A stretch of 64,000 nucleotides of DNA, from positions 168,775,624 through 168,839,623 of the forward strand of contig CM057461.1 of the NCBI GenBank assembly GCA_030035585.1. The letters run 5' to 3'. The stretch comes from Dugong dugon (taxonomy: Eukaryota > Chordata > Mammalia > Sirenia > Dugongidae). The first letter of the stretch is position 1; every line of letters begins with the position of its first letter. The notes under the pieces are model-generated. The model made no database searches, was not told where the DNA came from, and was given only the letters and a program-made list of their open reading frames with translations. This document shows, one piece after another, positions 1 to 10,802 of the stretch. Made by a program: the position numbers and the translations under genes.

Positions 1-141
1 GACAAAGCTTAAAATTGAAAGAGACAGGTAGGAGGCATGTCTGTTTTCCTACTAAGCTGTAAATATCTAATAATATCTTACTGACCCTACCCTGGGAATG
101 GACTTTTTTATTTAGAGGTCCACTTCTTAGTAGCTTGAAGT

Positions 142-342
142 TCCCGGGTGGTGGTGCAAATGGTTAACACACTCAGCTGCTAACGGAAAGGTTCAAGGTT
201 CCAGTCCACTCAGAGGTGCCTCGGAAGAAAGGCCTGGTGATCTACTTTTGAAAAATCAGCCACTGAAAATCCTATGGAGCACAGTTCTCCTCTGACACGT
301 GGGGCCGCCATGAGTCGGAGTCAACTCAACAGCAACTGGTAC
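142..342 (+). mobile_element. AfroSINE, long form
   Basis: This is a near-complete long-form AfroSINE. It shows a tRNA-like head (GTGGTGCAAATGGTTAA as A-box region, then a degraded B box), the GCCTCGGAAGAAAGGCCTGG body, and the 3' end ATGAGTCGGAGTCAACTCAACAGCAACT that matches RTE termini in this window. The family is non-autonomous and uses RTE machinery. I found no clear target-site duplication. About 15% of positions differ from the other long copies by eye, so it is not recent. Confidence 0.9.
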
Positions 343-1040
343 TAGAACTGCTCTGCTTTACCTCCAATAACAGCATCCTGGTCAGCTGGTCTGGCTTCCT
401 CCCCCACAGGCTCAGAAAAGAATCAGAGGCTCAGGTTCAGCTGGCTGAGGAACCTCTCAGATCTTAACTTCCTGCAGGAATGAACCCGATCTTCTTTGGA
501 GGTTCAGTTTCACTGTTTCCTAGCCCTGGCTGACCTGCGTATGGAATACAATCACCACTCCATGCCCAGAAAGGGAGGAGGAAGAGGCAGTGGGATGAGT
601 CAGTGGCTGGACTTAAGGCCGAGTCAGGAAATCAAGATTTCCCGCTTGGAATGGGCCCGGAATCTGGGTGTGCAAACTCCTTCAGAGCTAACCTTTTCCT
701 TATATTGCTCTTGCCTGAAGAGGACTCCCAGACCACCCAGTCCAGACTCACTACCCCAGCTCCAGGCACTTGACTGGTCGCCTGGTTGTACCCTGGAACA
801 GCTGAGGACAGATCTTGGTGACACTAAGACCCAGCATCAAATCCCAGCTTCGCCACTTCTCATCTTCATCATGCTGATCAAATCATCCACACTGACTAAG
901 CCTCACGTTCCTCATCTGGCTCTGTAAGGACGAAGTGTGAAGAGGCAGGTCATTGATTTATCACAATACATTGTAGCTATTATTTATTATTAATTATTTC
1001 GCTGCAGTATTTCCATCCTCACATGCCGATGTGTTTAAAA
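343..1040. other. Unique sequence, no gene seen
   Basis: About 700 bp of mixed composition without a repeat I can name. The longest open frame (496-927, plus) starts at an ATG, but it has no recognisable domain, no splice context and no conserved-looking motif. I read it as chance. Confidence 0.5.
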
Positions 1041-1240
1041 CTAGCTGCTGTGGCATCGATTCTTACTCATGGTGACCTCATGTGTGTCAGAGTAGAACTG
1101 TGCTCCACAAGATTTTCAATGACTGATTTTTCAGAAGTAGATCACCAGGTCTTTCTTCCAAGGTGCCTCTAGGTGGATTTGAACCTTCAACTTTGATTAG
1201 CAGCCAAACACATTAAACATTTGTACCACCCAGGGACTCC
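1041..1240 (-). mobile_element. AfroSINE, long form
   Basis: On the plus strand it reads from the inverted tail (GCATCGATTCTTACTCATGG) through GTAGAACTGTGCTCCA and AGTAGATCACCAGG to the inverted head (GTACCACCCAGGGACTCC). All body segments are present. The CpGs of the family are largely mutated, so the copy is old within its family. Confidence 0.9.
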
Positions 1241-1939
1241 ACAGATGAGTTTACAGCCCTGAAAACAAAGGAATCAAAGGCCAAGAACCTAATAACTGTC
1301 AGTTATATTCCTGATAATTTCTCTCCTCAGGTTCAATGAGCCACAAAAAAGGAAAAAAAGTTTTTTTTTTTAAATAATAGGCAACCAGGAGTCTCATGTA
1401 AGGGGGTTGGTGGGGGGGACTTTAATTAGTCTTGGTTTTTATAAGTTTGTATTTTGTAGAGAAAATCTAGCAAATGAATACAAAAAGCTCAATTTTTCTA
1501 CTTTTAAACTTTAAAAGTGCACCTAGAACTTTATTAAAAACACCAATAAGAATAAGCATAGAATAAGCATATGTCATTTTTTTATTATAGCCAGTTAAAG
1601 GCAAAGAAAAAAAGAATTCTCTGGAAAGGAAGGAGAGACACGTAGAACAAGGAGAGGGAGCTAAAGAATGGGCCCAGGTAGGGGCAGATTAACCTGTAAA
1701 CCAGGTACGCGCTTAATCCTTCCCTGGGCCCAGGACAGGAGCTAGAATTGAAAGATACCCACGAAAGAGCAGTGAGGGGTTGTGGGAAAGAAGTGGTGGG
1801 GCAGTCACTGAAAGAGAGACTAGAGTCTCTGAGAAGGAAGAGAATAACAGAGAAGACAGGAAAACATCTCCGCCTCCTCACACATCTCTCATCCTGCTTG
1901 GCTAATTTCCCTGCTCTTACCTCACTGGAGCCCTTCTCT
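1241..1939. other. Unique A/T-rich sequence
   Basis: About 700 bp with poly-purine and poly-T stretches around 1350-1370. No repeat or exon is recognised. Opposed open frames at 1585-1881 and 1748-1942 overlap on the two strands, which is typical of chance reading frames. Confidence 0.45.
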
Positions 1940-2360
1940 TAGCCCGGGAGCTCATGAACCCCGCCCCACGTCTTTCGTGGTGGAGGAATAGCGCCGTCTT
2001 GTGTTTAGTTTAGTTACTGGAGCTGAAAATCTTTTGAGGTCCGTTGCCTTTTCACTACCGTGGACACACGTTTCTTTTTAGCAATTGAGAAAGAGGTATC
2101 CGAAACATCTTCGTTTTAGAAAAGTTGATGAGGATCAAACAAAATTAAGCCAAGGCCTGAAGATTTTCCTCACCAGCATCGTTCACCTGTTGCAAGTATC
2201 TGACTCTATTGCCCGTCGTGCCAACAGTGAACAAACTCAAACCACGCGTTCAGAGGGTGTATTGACAGCGGGTACGCACGGGCGCTAACAGAGTCAACGG
2301 GCAGCCCGGGGGAACTGGAGACGGAGGTGCGTTGGAATTGAAAGTGCCCGTACTGGGCAG
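1940..2360. promoter_or_regulatory. CpG-retaining patch
   Basis: I count about 25 CpG dinucleotides in roughly 400 bp, in a segment of about 48% GC. That gives an observed/expected ratio near 1, while flanking sequence is CpG-depleted. The G+C content is below the usual CpG-island cut-off. It may be a small unmethylated regulatory element, a fragment of a former promoter, or a young insertion that has not yet lost its CpGs. No repeat family or exon was recognised. Confidence 0.4.
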
Positions 2361-2464
2361 AGAGGACTTAGGACAGAGACTGAGTTCATGATGTTCTTAT
2401 CAAGGATGATGTGGGAGGAAGACATATTGATTTCTCCATGGCTTTTGTTGTTGCTGAAAATAGT

Positions 2465-3095
2465 CCTAGAAATACTCCTTTGGGAAATAAACAGAGATGT
2501 GCACAGAGATTTGTGTACAAAGATATTCTTTGCAGCTTTATTTATAATTCTAAAATTTTGAAAACAGCCGAAAGGGCCAATGGGAGAGGACTGGTTAAAT
2601 CAAGAGTGATGCTGCCATTTGTTGTCATTAAAAATGACGTTGTATTGAACGAGTCATGTCTAATCTGCGCACTTTTCTGTGGTCATATGCTTTACTTCCA
2701 TAAAGAAAAAGATTTCACTGAAAAATGATGCTGTAGAATGTTTAATAGCATGGGCAAATACTCTCAATGTAATGTTACGTTTTAAAAAACACAAATCTCA
2801 ATATGTCATCATGGCGTGGATTTTTTAACCTCACTTTTAATTTTTGCTATCATGTCATATTTTATATGACCTTGTATGCCCTGCTAAATCCTTCCTGGAA
2901 TAGAATGAAGAATAAACAAGGAAAATAACGTTTACAATAGATTCCCCCACTGCACAACGTATATATGCACGTGGGAAGAAAGAGAAGAGTAGCAGGAAAT
3001 AAAACAATCATAAACATGTGGTTGTCTCTACCTAAGGATTCTGGTCATTCTTATTTATTCTTTATTTTTTCATAGTTGTCCTCATTTTCTACACT
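2465..3095 (+). mobile_element. Ancient L1 3' end (L1M type)
   Basis: The sequence follows the well-known L1 ORF2/3' UTR path: AAATAAACAGAGATGTGCAC, then GTACAAAGATATTCTTTGCA, CATTAAAAATGACGTTG, and a 3' UTR with GTGGTTGTCTCTACC and TTTTCTACACTTAATAGG. Stops and indels are frequent, and only the 3' end is present. It is a fossil older than the RTE insertion next to it. Confidence 0.8.
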
Positions 3096-3099
3096 TAAT

Positions 3100-3577
3100 A
3101 GGTTGTTGTTTTTGTTGTTGTTGTTGTTGTTAGACAGTGACCCTATGTACAACATGCCCAGTCCTGCACCATCCGGACAATCCTTGTTATGCTTGAGCCT
3201 ACTGTTGTAGCCACTGTATCAGTCCACTCACTGAGGGTCTTCCTCTTTTTCCCAGACCCTCTGCTTTACCAAGCATGATGTCCATCTCTGGGAACTGGTC
3301 CCTGCTGATAACATGTCCAAAGTACATGAGACGAAGTCTCGCCATCCTTACTCTAAGGAGCACTCTGGCTGTACTTCTTCCAAGACAGACCTGTTCATTC
3401 TCCTGGCAGTCCATGGTAGATTCAATATTCTTTGTCAACACCATAATTCAAAAGAATCAATTCTTCTTTGGTCTTCCTTATTCATTGTCCAGCTTCCACA
3501 TGCATATGAGACAGTTGAAAATACCATGGTCTGGGTCAGGTGCACCTTAATCCTCAAAGTGACTTCTTTGTTTTTTA
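3100..3577 (-). mobile_element. RTE (BovB-like) LINE 3' end
   Basis: The (GTT)n tract at 3102-3132 is the inverted terminal repeat tail. The minus strand between 3199 and 3444 encodes the C-terminal part of the RTE protein, including FGHVISRDQF and GKRGRPS, which also occur in the copies at 51.4 and 62.9 kb. The 5' part is absent (5' truncation). It lies about 300 bp from another RTE copy in the opposite orientation. Confidence 0.88.
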
Positions 3578-3870
3578 AGACTTGAAAGCAAAGATTAGGT
3601 ACTACTGAATAGGTACTACTACTTAAATCAGAAAAACATTAAATTTTTTAAAGAAAATTACTTTCTGCACCAGCCCCACCATCCTCCCCATTCCTTCATC
3701 CCCCACCCCCAGCCTGCTAAATCCCTCCACCCTCTCTACCCTCCACCTCTCACACACAGGCGGGCCAGGCAGACCCTCTGAAATCAAATCAAAGGTTTCC
3801 TGGGAAGCTTAGCTGTTTGAAAAAAAATGCTCCTTGCATCCAGTAGCTTCCCATGCCAGAGTTAGAGCCA
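3578..3870. other. Pyrimidine-rich spacer between two RTE copies
   Basis: A short unique spacer with a C/T-rich stretch (about 3670-3760). No exon or repeat is recognised. Confidence 0.4.
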
Positions 3871-4642
3871 AACACACCTGGACTCGCTTACTTTGGACAC
3901 GTCATCAGTAAAGACCAGTCACTAGGAAAGGACATTATATTTGGTAAAGTAGAGGGTCAGTGAAAACGAGAAAAACCCTCAATGAGATGGATTGAGACAA
4001 TAGCCACAACAATGGGCTCAGACACACCAAAGTCATGAAGATGGCACAGGACCAGGCAGTGTTTCATACTGTTTGTCTTAGTCATCTAGTGCTGCTATAA
4101 CAGAAATACCACAAGTGGACAGCTTTAACAAAGAGAAATTTATTCTCTCATAGTCTAGTAGGCTACAAGTCCAAATTCAGGGCATCAGCTCCAGGAGAAT
4201 GCTTTCTGTGTCGGCTCTGGAGGAAGGTCTGTATCATCAATCTTCCCTTGGTCTGTGAGCTTCTCTGTACAGAAACCTCAGGTCCAAAGGATGCACTCTG
4301 CTCCTGGCACTGCTTTCTAGGTGGTATGAGGTCTCCATGTGTCTCTGCTTGCTTCTCGCTTTTATATCTCAAAAGAGATTGGCTTAAGACAGTATCTAAT
4401 CTTGTAGAACTCATCAGTATAACTGCCACTAATCCATCTTATTACATCATAGTTATGGAGTTTACAACACATAAGGAAATCACACCAGATTACAAAATGG
4501 TACACAATCATACAATACTGGAAATCATGACCCAGCCAAGCTGACAGATATTTTAGGGGGACACAATTCAATTCATGACACTGTTGTACATAAGGTCTCC
4601 ATGAGTTGCAGCCGACTCGATAGCAACTAACAGCAACAACAG
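3871..4642 (+). mobile_element. RTE LINE 3' end, split by a solo LTR
   Basis: The left part (3871-4073) carries CTTACTTTGGACACGTCATC and CAACAATGGGCTCAGACA from the 3' coding end. The right part (4581-4642) carries the terminus CCATGAGTTGCAGCCGACTC and (CAA)n. The two halves join in register if 4074-4580 and one 5-bp repeat are removed, so the LTR inserted after the RTE copy. Confidence 0.9.
4074..4580 (-). mobile_element. Solo LTR, MaLR/ERVL-like
   Basis: A 507-bp unit starts TGTCTTAGTCATCTAGTGCT and ends CAATTCATGACA, with the TG...CA ends expected of an LTR. It is flanked by a perfect 5-bp duplication, CTGTT (4069-4073 and 4581-4585), the length typical of ERVL/MaLR integration. The reading GCTATAACAGAAATACCAC...AAATTTATTCTCTCA is the reverse complement of the MLT1-like 3' part, so the LTR lies on the minus strand. 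No internal proviral sequence remains. Confidence 0.85.
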
Positions 4643-4710
4643 TCCTACAGAGGAGGCGGTAACACTGGAAGTCATTACTGATCATTTAATATTAATATGA
4701 AAAGTTTATC

Positions 4711-4900
4711 AGTGTCGTGTAATGGTTCTGAGCCAGGGCCTGGAGTCAGGAGTCTGAACGCAAATCCTGACTTGACCACTCACTAAAGTGCAATTTGGAG
4801 TGCATGACTTAGCTTCTCTACACCTCAATTTCCTCATCTGAGAAATGAAGATGTAATCATTATGCCTCTCAAGATTGCTAGGGGATCAAATGCAATCGTT
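4711..4900 (+). mobile_element. MIR SINE
   Basis: It shows the MIR core order: a GTGTAATGGTTCTGAGCCAGG head region, GGAGTCAGGAGTCTGAACGCA, then CTCAATTTCCTCATCTGAGA and a weak 3' end. Divergence is high, as expected for an ancient mammalian SINE. Confidence 0.8.
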
Positions 4901-5613
4901 AGGCTGGACCATATGAAACTGCTGTTTTTTTGTGGGTCGAAAAAGAGTGAATATCAGCAATGTCTTGTAGTTCAACCTCTGCTTGTATAGAGCTTAACCC
5001 AGTGCCTGCACGTGGCCAGGGCCCCTTCCTCTCCAGAACAACTTTACCTTTGCTTCATAGACCAGGTTGTAAGGGTGGGAAGTGGGGAAGAGGAGAGAGC
5101 GTTGGGGAGACAAGGTGAGCAATGAAGTGAGAAGCCACAGAACAGTGGGTGGAAGCTCTGGAAACAGTGTTGTCAAAGGCTGGCTCTGAGCCCTGGCCTC
5201 CCTCTTGTCATTTTAAAGCCACCCCCCACCCCCACACAAATATACCTCTCACCCTCTTGACCTCATTAAAGCTACTTCCCCATGGCAGAACTTCTCCCCC
5301 CAGTCTGGTCTCTGTGGGATCCACCTCTCGACCCCAGAGGGCTGACATCATGACAGGGACCCTGAGCCCTCTCTCCACCATCACCCTCAGGCACGGGTTT
5401 GCTGGCAGGTGCTGAGGTGGCGGTGTATGCTTCCTCCCACCCAGGGGAAGGTGCAGATGCTGTAATTTAAATAGCCTGTTTGTGCTGCTCCCCCTGGTCC
5501 TAATTAACTCAGTCATTGTAAGTTCCGTTGCACCAGGTACTGAGAGACCCACATCCAGGGAGTGGGAGCCATTGGAGAAAATGTTGGGAGCAGGAAAGGA
5601 GAAAGCCACCACT
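4901..5613. other. Unique sequence, possible conserved element near 5460
   Basis: No exon is recognised. A C-rich tract lies at 5219-5235. The stretch 5461-5525 has TAATTTAAAT and CTAATTAACTCAGTCATTG, words typical of homeodomain and AP-1-type sites, and is free of repeats. Overlapping open frames on both strands are not coherent. Confidence 0.4.
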
Positions 5614-5628
5614 AGTCAACCTGCCAGG

Positions 5629-5820
5629 AGCCCTGGTGGTGCAATGGTTAAGCACTTGGCTGCTAACCAAAAGGTTGGCAGTTCGAACCCACCAGCGATT
5701 CCGTGTAAGGAAAGACCTGGCAATCTGGGATTTCAGCCTAGGGAGCCCTATGGGACAGGTCTACTCTGTCATATAGGGTTGCTGTGAATAGGAATCAACT
5801 CAATGGCACAGAAACACAAC
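5629..5820 (+). mobile_element. AfroSINE, short form, with intact duplication
   Basis: It begins AGCCCTGGTGGTGCAATGGT, with the B-box-like GTTCGAACCC, and ends at the RTE-like tail GGAATCAACTCAATGGCA. A perfect 15-bp target-site duplication (AGTCAACCTGCCAGG) lies at 5614-5628 and 5821-5835, fixing both ends exactly and giving an element of 192 bp. Confidence 0.95.
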
Positions 5821-5835
5821 AGTCAACCTGCCAGG

Positions 5836-6089
5836 GCCATTCATGGCGATAATATACAGCTGGACATTTCCTTTAGCTATCAGATTCTGAATCAACTTTT
5901 TTCTGAAACTAAAGTTCTTCCCTGCCTCAGCGAGAGCTGCAGAGTGTCATCTTTCAAACTGGGGTCTGAGTGGGACCACACAGCTGGTCAGCTGGGGGCT
6001 CAATGAGAAGTGAGACAGGGAGGGCAGGAGGAGGAGTGGTGGTGTTAGAGGTTCTTTCATCCTTGGGTTAGTTACTCCAAGAATAACAA
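5836..6089. other. Unique sequence
   Basis: Nothing recognisable beyond short chance frames. Confidence 0.4.
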
Positions 6090-6290
6090 CTGTAACTCAC
6101 ATTAGAAAGAAGATCTACATGGTTTGTTACATTTCATGCTCCTAATAGCCCCGTGTGTAAGAGTTATAACCATTTTTAAGTGAGCACATAGGCTCAGAGA
6201 AGCTAAGGGTCATGTGCAAGGCCACACAGGAAGTATATGAGATAGCCAGGACCCAAACCTACACCCAATATCTCTAAATCCCATTCTCTT
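6090..6290 (-). mobile_element. MIR SINE
   Basis: The plus strand reads CATAGGCTCAGAGAAGCTAA, then CATGTGCAAGGCCACACAGG and GCCAGGACCCAAACCTA. This is the inverse of the MIR core, placing it on the minus strand. Confidence 0.75.
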
Positions 6291-6427
6291 TCCAAGTTGC
6301 AACAAGTCTGAGGAGAAAATTTGTCCTAGACCAGAGATTCCCAAACTAGAGAGCCAGAAACACTTGATAACTACCAAGTTATGGCAAGGAAGCTGCTAAT
6401 TCAGATGGGGCACCAAGCATATTCTCT

Positions 6428-6882
6428 ATAGTGGGTAGAACTGTGTCCCCCAGAAAGATATGTTCAAGTCCTAACCCTCAATACCTGTGAATGTAAACTT
6501 TTTTGGAAATAGGGTCTTTGCAGATATAATCCAGTTAAGATGAGATCATACAGGATTAGGATGGGCCCTAATCCAATGACTGGTGTCTTTATAAGAATAA
6601 GAAAATTTGGACATAGATCTGCAGACACACCATGTGACAACGGAGGTAGAGATTGAAGTGATGCATCTACAAGCCAAGGAATGCCAAGGATTGCTGGCAA
6701 CCACCGTAAGGTAAAACAAAGGCATGGAACAGATTCTCTCCTAGAGCTTCAGAGAGAGCATGACCCTGCCAAAACCTTCATTTCAGGCTTCCATCCCCCA
6801 GACTGTGAGAGAATTACTTTCTGTTGTTTCATGCTACCCAGTTTGTGGTACTTTTTTGTGGCAGACTTAGGAAACTAATACA
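6428..6882 (+). mobile_element. MLT1-like (MaLR) solo LTR
   Basis: The full LTR path is visible: GTGGGTAGAACTGTGTCCCC, GGGTCTTTGCAGATATAATC, GGTGTCTTTATAAGAATAAG, CTAGAGCTTCAGAGAGAGCA, and the end GCAGACTTAGGAAACTAATA. This family is pre-placental in age. No clear 5-bp duplication is left. Confidence 0.85.
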
Positions 6883-7009
6883 ATCCCCAAACTTACAAAG
6901 AAAAAAATATACTTTCTCAAATCATTCATTCATTCATCAATCCAATTGCTATGTACCACTAATTTTCAAATGCCTGTAGATGTTGTTATGAAGAGTAAGA
7001 CGCAAAAGT

Positions 7010-7385
7010 GTTAGGGATTTTCTACCCTTGGTTGCTGCAGTGACAAGCAGCCCCACAGTTTCAGTGGTTTACAACAGCAAATGTGTATTTTTCGCCCAGA
7101 TTACGTTTAGGCTGCTGGCTGAGGATGGGTTCTGTGCTGCTCTGCGTGTCTCTTCATTCTGCGGCTCATGCTAAAGGAGCCTCCCGTCTCTGTAGCCTGG
7201 TGAAGGAGACCTAGCTAAGCCATGCATTCACATCTAAAGCCAATGCACTCTTTGGCCTGACGACGGGACGTGGAAGTCCACTTCACCTACCAGGAGGTTC
7301 AGGAACAGCAGGGATGCATAATCTTCTTACTGGGAAGGAGCAATAATTGTGAACAATAAGGCAAACTACTACGTTGTATATTTTA
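7010..7385 (-). mobile_element. Ancient LTR-like or DNA repeat, family uncertain
   Basis: The order TTGCTGCAGTGACAAGCAGC, CAGTGGTTTACAACAGCAAA, then GGCTGCTGGCTGAGGATGGG resembles a widespread mammalian repeat class also seen at 55128-55500. The subfamily cannot be named by eye. Confidence 0.5.
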
Positions 7386-7579
7386 CCAATCAGCAACTCG
7401 CAAAGGTAGGACTACTGTTAAAAATAGTATTGGGAGACCGAAATAGAGGGAATAATTTTAAAGCCTAATTTTAAAACATTCTGATTGTCCCCTGTGCAAA
7501 TTCCATTAATAATTTGTTACATGAACCAGGGAGGGAGGCAGGGTCTCCAAGATGGAGCAAGATTATCTGATTTGGATTT

Positions 7580-7830
7580 TTTGGTTGCAATTTTTTGTTG
7601 TGGTAAATACATATGTAACAAAACATTTACCGTTTCAACATTTTTCATGTGTACAATTCAGTGACATTAGGTTTATCATGTTGTTCAACCATTACCATTG
7701 TCCATTTCCCAATTTTTTCATCACCTTTGACAGAAGCTCAATGTCTCCTAAGCAATGAGTCTCCCTCTTCCCCTTCCTTCCGTCCACCCTACTAACCTCC
7801 AATAAACTTTGTTCTCTGTACTCCAAGGCA
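7580..7830 (-). mobile_element. Ancient L1 3' UTR end
   Basis: The plus strand reads GTTGTGGTAAATACATATGT, TTTACCGTTTCAACATTTTT and GTACAATTCAGTGACATTAG. This is the reverse complement of the L1 end seen in plus orientation at 42.1-42.3 kb. Confidence 0.85.
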
Positions 7831-9917
7831 AGGTTGTTTTTAAGGACAAACTTCAGCTGTCACCATTTGCATCTGCCCTGAGAAGCCTCAGAATCAGCTT
7901 CAGATGAGGTAGAGCCATGGGAAATGCCATTTGCTGGCCTCCCCAAAAAGATGGTGTGAAATGTGTTCTGTTGACCAACGCTGGGACAAGAATCTAAGAG
8001 AACTGTACAGAATCTTGGCAATTCATCAATTCAAGAAATACTTACACAATGGCTACTGGGTATACTATGAGACACAAACATGAGTAAGAAACAATCCTCC
8101 TCCCCAAAGAGTTTGTAGTCATGTAGAGTTGATTCCCCAGTCTCATTTGATGAGCAAAAGTAAGGCTTCAAGTTTCTGTGTCTTGGCCAGCATTGCACAC
8201 AGCAAGGCAATGACTACAAATGGACTAGCAATTGGGTGTCCTGACTCCCAATCTCTTTCCTGAATTAATGTAACATTCCATTCAATTTCCTTTCTTAGTT
8301 TTGTTTTGTATTACCTTTTCCTTTTCAACAACAAGGCAGTGTGAGGCTAACTCTTTGATAACAAAAGAGAACTTGTAGGAAATAACAACATATACCCAAA
8401 AAGCAGGTGTCAGCTGTCCATAACCCAGAGGCATAGAACAAGGGAAGAGAATCCAAGATTTTTTTAATTATGTAAATGATGAAAAAGCCCTTTTGCTACA
8501 TCCTTCTCATCAGAACTCTTGGCGCATTTGAGGCTTTGATTAATGAGGCTATATCCAAGAATGATATTCATGTTACCCAATAAAGACACCATGGGGTTGT
8601 TCCAGGCTCAGTTTTGGCAACTTGCTCAATATTCAAGCTGGGCCTTTTTTTTTTTTCTTGTATCTTATCGACCAGGTACAAAAGGATGTTGTTTAAATGA
8701 GAAAAATCTCTTCCTTCGTGTTCTGTTCTAAACTCAGTGGGTTCTCTTTGCAGCCAGGTGAGAAAAAGTTGCAATTTCAATGCAGAGAGCCCTTCTGAAT
8801 GCCTGCGGCCTGGGAGGTATAATGAACAAGCTTCAGTCTTGGATCAGTTCCCAGACCCACAACGCAAGATCGCTGTGGTGTCTAAACGGAAGTCCCTGGC
8901 TTTCTTTCAGTCCCTAGTCTTATTAGGTTTGATGCTTCTTTATTATGTTTTGTTCTGCATCTCTAAATCCCCCTTCTGAGGCATAATGAAGCAAACATGG
9001 GGTCTGCACACCCAAGAGCATTGTCCCTCAGTTGCCATGGTAACCCAAGCGCATCCACCAAGCACTTTCCTCCAAATGAAATAGCAGCTAGGGCTCTGAG
9101 TTTGCACCTTGCATGCACCCACCCCAGTCAGTGAATATCCCCACGGGGGTTTCTGTTTATGAGCAAGAGTTGGCAAAAGCCAAAGGGGCCGGCGCAACTG
9201 TGTTTTATCGACTTTATTAAAATACCTGGGATACACATTCAATTTCTATTATTATTGTTTCACCTGCGCTGAGAGGGAACTGCCGGCACTTGACAAATGG
9301 GCTGAAAGGCTGTCGAGTTTCACTCCGGTTTTGTAGGTAACAGATGCTGAAATGTGGTTTCATAATAGTGTAATAAGACTTTGTACTTTTACAGTGCCTT
9401 TCATCAGTGAATCTCAAAGGCTCCCTCATTAGTTCTCGCAGCCCCCTGGGAAGGAGGTAGGTGGTGAGTGGATCCCCCCCACATGAAAAACCCAAGACAA
9501 GAGGAGGCCTCCAGCTAGTTGCCTAGACATAAACAGGACACAGATCCACAAACAGGCTATTTGCGCCCAGGTCTGATGGAGCTGGTCTAATCATGTAATT
9601 AATTACCAAGCAATAGTGCCCATCATTTGCATTTTTAATTCCCCTCATTAAACTTACAGTTTCTGTTTAGAAGGGCTTGTCTCCACATATCTCAACTGTC
9701 TGAACACTGTGGCTGGCCCTTTTATGCAGTAACCAAACATCCTGATAGAAAGGATGAGGAAAGGATTCATTTGCTCCCACTGTAAAATAGCATAGGCCTA
9801 CCTGAGCCGAATGGTGGAGGATCGGATGGTCTTTCTTGGCTATGTCTATGGAAACAAAAACTAAATAAGTTCTGAAAGTCCTCATGTCTATAAGCGAGAG
9901 AAACCTTCAGTGATCCA
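7831..9917. other. SINE-free block with homeodomain/POU words
   Basis: About 2.1 kb holds no AfroSINE, MIR or L1 that I can see. At most there is a vague L2-like stretch near 8010-8130. At 9596-9605 is TAATTAATTA, and at 9625-9632 a perfect octamer ATTTGCAT, followed by TTTTTAATTCC. Such clusters are common in conserved developmental enhancers. No exon was recognised; open frames at 8543-8979 do not resemble a known protein. Confidence 0.4.
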
Positions 9918-10120
9918 TAACCAGTTGCCATCAAGTCAATTCCAGCTCAGGGCAATCCCAGGAGTGTCAGTAGAACTGTGCTCCATAGGGTTTTCAATGG
10001 CTGATTTTTCAGAAATAGATCACCAGAACTTTCTTCTGAGGCACCTCTGGGTGGACTTGAACCTCCAACCTTTCGGTTGGCAGCTAAGTCCATAAACTGT
10101 TTGTAGTACCCAGGGACTTC
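9918..10120 (-). mobile_element. AfroSINE, long form
   Basis: The inverted tail GTTGCCATCAAGTCAATTCC, mid-section GTGCTCCATAGGGTTTTCAA and inverted head GTAGTACCCAGGGACTTCC are all present. The flanks do not give a clear duplication. Confidence 0.9.
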
Positions 10121-10189
10121 CAGTAAACCATAAGTCATCTAAACACTTCCTCCTACCCCAAACTACATCTCAATCTGCATGTTAAAAGT

Positions 10190-10325
10190 GGGTGGTGCCT
10201 TGGATAGTATCTAAATCCAGCACCTTCATCTTCAGGTGGGAAAATTGAGCCCCAGAAAGATTTCTCAATCAGCCCCAACTTCCACAGCTTGTCAGTGGCA
10301 GAGCTAATCCCAGAGCCCAAATGGT
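10190..10325 (-). mobile_element. MIR SINE fragment
   Basis: It reads CACCTTCATCTTCAGGTGGG, AATTGAGCCCCAGAAAGATT and CAGTGGCAGAGCTAATCCCA, the inverted MIR core. Confidence 0.7.
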
Positions 10326-10424
10326 TCATACTCACTGTGTACGAAAACTGGAAGTTCCTACAAGAAACTTGTGTAGAAATATTTTTACAACATGTGTTAG
10401 TTACCATCGAATATTAGCAACCAA

Positions 10425-10535
10425 AGCTCCATGTGAGCAAGGAGTTTGTTTTGTTCCCAGCTGTATCCCAGAGAAGAGGGCCTGACACATGATGACCCCA
10501 CCATAAATTTTTGTTGAATGATTAAATATCTGCAC
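10425..10535 (+). mobile_element. L2 LINE 3' end
   Basis: CCCAGCTGTATCCCAGAGAA, GGCCTGACACATGATG and ATAAATTTTTGTTGAATGA follow the L2 3' UTR to its end. Confidence 0.7.
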
Positions 10536-10802
10536 TGATCCTACTCAACACAGTTCAGGGAAAAGAACAACAGAAAAAGAATCAGAAGATCTGTGTGGGT
10601 CTTGGTTTCTTCTTCTGTAAAACAAGGATGCTGTCTTTATCCTGGTTGGCTCATAGGAATCTCTATCTTTCTGTGCCCTTTGCCAAGAACATTTGCCACC
10701 ATTTAGGACTCAGCTCTGATGTCACCTCCTCAGAGAGGCCTTACCTGACCTACCTGTTCATTGTCACCTCCCTCAACCCAGTCATTTCTTTTCATGTAAC
10801 TC

